From assembly GCA_002292345.1 (NCBI GenBank), contig DBBT01000108.1:1-9954 (forward strand): a stretch of 9,954 nt of DNA, given 5' to 3'. Positions 6,669-9,954 of the stretch are shown in pieces. Source of the stretch: Opitutia bacterium UBA977. Lineage in GTDB: Bacteria > Verrucomicrobiota > Verrucomicrobiia > Opitutales > Coraliomargaritaceae. The notes beneath the pieces were generated by a model. It ran no database searches and was not told the DNA's origin. It saw nothing but the letters and a program-made list of their open reading frames with translations. How positions within the stretch are numbered: the stretch's first letter is position 1; the number at the start of each line of letters is the position of its first letter. Position numbers and translations under genes: made by a program.

Positions 6669-8090
6669 CTATTCGCCCTTGTGAAAATCCGCTTCGATTT
6701 CCTCAAGGGAACGTCCGGCAGTCTCTGGCATCCACTTCCAGACCATGAAGATCTGCGGCACCAAAATTGCAGCAAAGAGGAAAAAGGTGACCGAAGGCCC
6801 TACTGCGTCGCGCAGGCTCGGAGTAAATTGACCGACAATCGTATCCGTTCCCCACATCGTCAGAATCACAATCGACATCGCATGTGAGCGAATGTTGGTC
6901 GGGAAAATTTCCGATGCGAAGATGAATTTGATCGGCCCAAGCGAGAAGGCAAAGAACGCGACAAAGGCACACATCAGCACGATCAACATCGCATTGGCCC
7001 CGCTATTAAAGCTCGCACCGATTCCGGCTAAGCAGGCAATGGCACCGATGGTGCCGAACTGTAGCAATTTACGACGACCAAGCTTATCGACAAAGGCCAT
7101 CGCAATGGTCGTGAAAATCATATTACAAAAGCCGATCACGGCCATGCCACTCAAAGCACCATCGGCCTTGAGACCGGCGCTTTCCAACATCGAGGTGCCG
7201 TAGTAGAATACTACATTAATGCCGCTGAACTGCGCGAAAGCGGCCAACAGCATCGCAATGATCAAAGGCTTACGGTATTTCTTTTGCAGCACGTCTACGA
7301 AGCGCTTCTGAGTCGCACTCTCCTTGGCCACCGCATCTTGAATGCTCTCTAGCTCCTGATCGGCACCATTACGAAAGATACGATTGAGCACCTGTCCGGC
7401 TTTTTCAACACGCCCTTCCTTGACTAACCAGCGCGGGCTCTCTGGCAAGAAAGCCGCCATCACGAGGAAAAACAGACCGGGCACGAGCTCGGAAGCAAAC
7501 ATCGCGCGCCAGGTCTCGTCGGCCACAAACCACTTCATAAAACTCCCTTCCGCAGCGGTTTCGGCAACCGAGGCCGCCCACTGGTGCAGGAAGTAGTTGT
7601 TAAACAGTGCGACCATAATGCCCAGTGTGATCGCAAACTGGAACATCGTCACCAAACGACCGCGCAAGTGAGTCGGTGAAATCTCAGAAATATACAGCGG
7701 GCACACCATCGCGGAAATACCAACTCCGAGGCCGCCTAACCAACGGGCAAAGACAAGCAACTCGATATTGGTGGCCCATGCACTGCCGATCGCCGACAGT
7801 AACATCAACACCGCAGCCAGCAACAGATTGCGGCTACGACCAAACTTGTCGCTCAACCAACCCGACAGCCCGGAGCCAAACACCGCTCCCAATAGACCGG
7901 AGCTGACAAAGAATCCCTCCATCACGGGCGACAGAGCAAACTGCAACTTCACCGAGTTGATCGTGCCGGAAATGACAATCGCATCAAAGCCCCACAACAG
8001 TCCCCCCAGCGCCGAAGCCACGCAGATGAAGACCAGAAAGGGCAAGTGAGGTTTATGGATGTTTAACTGTTTGGATTCGTTTTTCAACAT
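6669..8090 (-). CDS. MFS sugar transporter, sugar-porter family (XylE/GalP type)
   Basis: A 473-residue inner-membrane protein, probably a proton-sugar symporter with 12 membrane segments. Sugar-porter signatures are in order: the loop motif DKFGRS (81-86), the ARWLGGLGVG helix with PLYISEISP and RGR (131-145), PESPRWL (216-222), QFSGINVVFYYG (287-298), the second-half copy DKLGRR (335-340), SEIFPTNIR near 405, and PETAGRSLEEIE at the C-terminus. Length and motif set are those of a complete transporter. It lies 21 bases downstream of the GH106-like remnant and in line with GH31, so it probably imports a monosaccharide released by those enzymes. Which sugar (fucose, rhamnose, galactose, glucose or xylose) cannot be told from the motifs. 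The upstream ribosome site is weak. Confidence 0.93.
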   Translation of the reverse strand: MLKNESKQLNIHKPHLPFLVFICVASALGGLLWGFDAIVISGTINSVKLQFALSPVMEGFFVSSGLLGAVFGSGLSGWLSDKFGRSRNLLLAAVLMLLSAIGSAWATNIELLVFARWLGGLGVGISAMVCPLYISEISPTHLRGRLVTMFQFAITLGIMVALFNNYFLHQWAASVAETAAEGSFMKWFVADETWRAMFASELVPGLFFLVMAAFLPESPRWLVKEGRVEKAGQVLNRIFRNGADQELESIQDAVAKESATQKRFVDVLQKKYRKPLIIAMLLAAFAQFSGINVVFYYGTSMLESAGLKADGALSGMAVIGFCNMIFTTIAMAFVDKLGRRKLLQFGTIGAIACLAGIGASFNSGANAMLIVLMCAFVAFFAFSLGPIKFIFASEIFPTNIRSHAMSIVILTMWGTDTIVGQFTPSLRDAVGPSVTFFLFAAILVPQIFMVWKWMPETAGRSLEEIEADFHKGE

Positions 8091-8111
8091 ACTTCGTTTT
8101 GGTTTATGTTA

Positions 8112-8501
8112 TTACGGATTGAATGAGACTGACTGTGAACTCAGCAAGCGCACCGGCCCCAGCAGGCCAGAGTCCATCAGCGGCGCATCTTTATCGTCGC
8201 GATAGAATGGATAGAGCGTCCAGGTCACCCGCTCCGCCTCCGGAAACTTCCAGCCCCCCAGTATCCAGTTTTTCCATACATTAGTCACGTCCACCACTAC
8301 ATCGTTCGCACCGGCTTTCGCGGCATCGGTGATGTCGATTCGGAACGGCGGCTTCCACAGCACACCAAGCGGTTGGTCGTTGACCATCACTTCAGCCAGA
8401 TAGTTGACCTCGCCCAGAGACGACGCATAAAGCATCACTGCGAGTGTCAATATCGCGACTTGTATCATCGTATCTATTCCTGTTGTCGGTCGAGCTAGCA
8501 T
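8112..8501 (-). CDS. GH106-like C-terminal jelly-roll domain with a signal-peptide-like start (internally deleted glycosidase?)
   Basis: A 129-residue open frame. A hydrophobic stretch (about 12-28) resembles a signal peptide core. Right after it the sequence enters the pattern LGEVNYLAEVMVNDQPLG, LWKPPFRIDITDA, NDVVVDVTNVWKNWILGG and SGLLGPVRLL. This is the usual end of large GH106 (alpha-L-rhamnosidase type) and related jelly-roll glycosidases of roughly 800-1100 residues. The whole catalytic part is missing, and the frame is kept across the join. A start at 8501 has GAGGA four bases upstream; an internal ATG at 8468 has AGGA nine bases upstream and begins at the hydrophobic stretch, but has no positive n-region. 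It lies between GH31 and the transporter in one operon. It may be a remnant of an in-frame deletion or a stand-alone secreted binding domain; catalysis is not expected. Confidence 0.7.
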   Translation of the reverse strand: MLARPTTGIDTMIQVAILTLAVMLYASSLGEVNYLAEVMVNDQPLGVLWKPPFRIDITDAAKAGANDVVVDVTNVWKNWILGGWKFPEAERVTWTLYPFYRDDKDAPLMDSGLLGPVRLLSSQSVSFNP

Positions 8502-8520
8502 CCGGTCCTCAAAAATCCAA

Positions 8521-9954
8521 CTAGTTGTTTTCGTTCAGTTGGTAATTATTTCCGGGCAACAACGCAAAGGAGACGGAACCACTTTTTTCATCCAAGATAA
8601 CAGGCACCACGTCACCGGTTGTCGTATTTTTCACAACGGGCATGCCCTTCCAGCTGTTAAGCGTAATCACACTTTGTGAGCTGCCATCAGGATGAGTGAA
8701 GATAAACGGACTGCTCTCTTTGATGATCGGATATATCCGAGCTGTGAGAGGCGCGTCATCTGACTCGCGAGTAATCAGGACTCCTTTGCCGCCAACAAAA
8801 CAGGGCGTCTTGTCCCGCGGCATCGCGAAATTCTTCAGTAACTTCGGTCCCTGATATTTTTTTCCAGTGTCGTAGTCGAACCAAGGTCCCTCTGGCAGAT
8901 AGAGATCCATCTGACTGCTCTCATGATTTTTAACCAGAGGCGCACAGAGCAACGACTCGCCCGCCATCCACTGATAGTGCGTCGGCTCGGCAGCGTTTGC
9001 ATCATTCGGATAAGCAATCCCCAGCGGCGTCAGCGTGTATGGATAGCCTGAGTGGTAGGATTTCATTGCAGCATCATACAGGTAAGGTCCGATTTGATAG
9101 TGAAAATCAAAAGGCCTTTTAAAAAGCCCCTGCTGCTTCTCGTTCCAACCATAGGGCACCTCTCCGACGGCAAGCCCCGCCGTGACTGCCATCAACCAAG
9201 CATGGCGGACGACCTTATTTGTATAGTTTTTCATCTGTCGAAACCCAACCGTATCCGAATAAACGTTTGGAGCTCCGCTGGCCGCATAGTGCCAATAATT
9301 GATCGGCGTCCGCTGACTCATGTCCTTCACATGGGTATCATTGATGCGCAGCAGCGTGCCTGACGAACTAAAGCTACCGCAGCGTGCCATCACCAGTGCA
9401 CCCTCATCGGCAAGACGCGCAATAGGGTCATTGAAAATATCAAGCAGGTCAGATCCCACATCCATCATGGTATCTTCTTTAATGCCATCCACACCCCAGG
9501 AGCGATAGTGGTCGGTATACCAGTCAACTGCCTGAGGATTACGCCCATCGAGCAGATAGCATGGGACAATCGGAAAGTAGCGGGACGTCTTGACGACCAA
9601 ATTCCCTGAGGGGTCTGTCACGAAGTAACTCTGATCCACGCCAACCGTTGAAAGGGGGTTACCGTTGAAGAATTTCCCTTTCAAATTGAAGTCCCGCTTC
9701 GCACTCTTGGGAATATGCGGTCCACCCGGCAGCACAAAGTTGGTGCGCAGCCCGATCATCCATTTGACATCCTGCGCATGCAGCTTGGCTTTGAAAGCAT
9801 TCGGCTCAGAAAACTTCTTACCATATTTTCCAAAACTAGTGGTCGTGCCACCCTCTTCCCAGAAGCCGGATCCCGTGACCGCCCAGCGGATGGGATAGCC
9901 CTTTTTTTGAAAATCAGAAATGGACTTCAGCACCGTCTCGTCGCGCGTCTGATA
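8521..9954 (-). CDS. GH31 family glycosidase, 5' end cut by window edge
   Basis: 477 residues are visible; the frame is open to the right edge and the N-terminal beta-sandwich is missing. GH31 retaining alpha-glycosidases remove terminal alpha-glucose, alpha-galactose, alpha-xylose or related sugars. The TIM-barrel features are present: YPIRWAVTGSGFW, the nucleophile region WGVDGIKEDTM (probable Asp at visible residue 161), and the NDTHVKD stretch with the likely acid/base Asp. GLAVGEVPYGWNE follows, then the barrel exit GPYLYDAAMKSYHSGYP, and the C-terminal part with GESLLCAPLVKN and LYLPEGPWFDYDTGKKYQG. The protein ends normally at the TAG at 8521. The KED form of the nucleophile strand differs from the WIDMNE of classical alpha-glucosidases, so another specificity is likely. 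Probably first or early in the minus-strand operon; 19 bases separate its stop from the next start. Confidence 0.88.
   Translation of the reverse strand, partial: YQTRDETVLKSISDFQKKGYPIRWAVTGSGFWEEGGTTTSFGKYGKKFSEPNAFKAKLHAQDVKWMIGLRTNFVLPGGPHIPKSAKRDFNLKGKFFNGNPLSTVGVDQSYFVTDPSGNLVVKTSRYFPIVPCYLLDGRNPQAVDWYTDHYRSWGVDGIKEDTMMDVGSDLLDIFNDPIARLADEGALVMARCGSFSSSGTLLRINDTHVKDMSQRTPINYWHYAASGAPNVYSDTVGFRQMKNYTNKVVRHAWLMAVTAGLAVGEVPYGWNEKQQGLFKRPFDFHYQIGPYLYDAAMKSYHSGYPYTLTPLGIAYPNDANAAEPTHYQWMAGESLLCAPLVKNHESSQMDLYLPEGPWFDYDTGKKYQGPKLLKNFAMPRDKTPCFVGGKGVLITRESDDAPLTARIYPIIKESSPFIFTHPDGSSQSVITLNSWKGMPVVKNTTTGDVVPVILDEKSGSVSFALLPGNNYQLNENN

Noticed and set aside
6303..6887. A 194-codon plus-strand open frame
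   Set aside because: It runs antisense to the fucosidase fragment and the end of the transporter gene and shows no recognisable domain or ribosome site.
8091..8125. Possible third operator copy upstream of the transporter (ATCCGTAAT on the minus strand)
   Set aside because: Only half the site matches, and it overlaps the last codons and stop of the GH106-like ORF without a following promoter.
1..9954. CRISPR arrays, tRNA or rRNA genes, insertion sequences
   Set aside because: I saw no regularly spaced repeats, no tRNA-like cloverleaf, no rRNA sequence and no transposase or terminal inverted repeats.

Overview
The window looks like part of a carbohydrate-catabolism locus from a polysaccharide-degrading bacterium, most likely Verrucomicrobiota (Opitutae/Puniceicoccales type). 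I infer this from gene content only: a formylglycine-type sulfatase, a Tat-exported Gfo/Idh/MocA oxidoreductase, a histidine kinase with discoidin-like sensor domains, GH31, GH29 and GH106-like sequences, and a sugar-porter MFS transporter. No rRNA or other taxonomic marker is present.

Layout. 1-1572 (minus) is a secreted sulfatase that runs off the left edge. A 131-bp divergent spacer (1573-1703) separates it from a plus-strand two-component operon: sensor kinase (1704-3680) and NarL/LuxR-type regulator (3677-4348), overlapping by ATGA. Convergent to them is a Gfo/Idh/MocA oxidoreductase (4435-5805, minus) with a near-consensus promoter. From about 5884 to 6600 lies a scrambled stretch: a hairpin-rich non-coding segment, a strong bidirectional terminator, a Fic-domain fragment on the plus strand, and the first ~78 codons of a GH29 alpha-L-fucosidase lipoprotein on the minus strand. 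The last two meet head-on at about 6363-6368. Right of this are minus-strand genes in probable operon order GH31 glycosidase (8521-9954, cut by the right edge), a short GH106-like jelly-roll remnant (8112-8501), and an MFS sugar transporter (6669-8090), reading towards the GH29 fragment.

How it may work together (inference). Sulfatase, GH31, and formerly GH29 and a GH106-like enzyme would desulfate and trim a sulfated fucose- or rhamnose-containing glycan. The MFS porter would import the released sugar, and the oxidoreductase would act on a sugar or derivative. The kinase could sense glycan through its discoidin domains and signal to the regulator. The best new signal is an 18-bp site shared (15/18 identical) by the sulfatase and oxidoreductase promoters. 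In both it sits in the same orientation with its last base as the first base of the -35 box, followed by a 17-bp spacer. This suggests a small regulon under one DNA-binding protein, possibly the adjacent response regulator.

The second theme is gene decay or rearrangement: GH29 and Fic are truncated at one junction, the GH106-like ORF retains only a signal-peptide-like start and the C-terminal domain, and a terminator stands with no intact gene leading into it.
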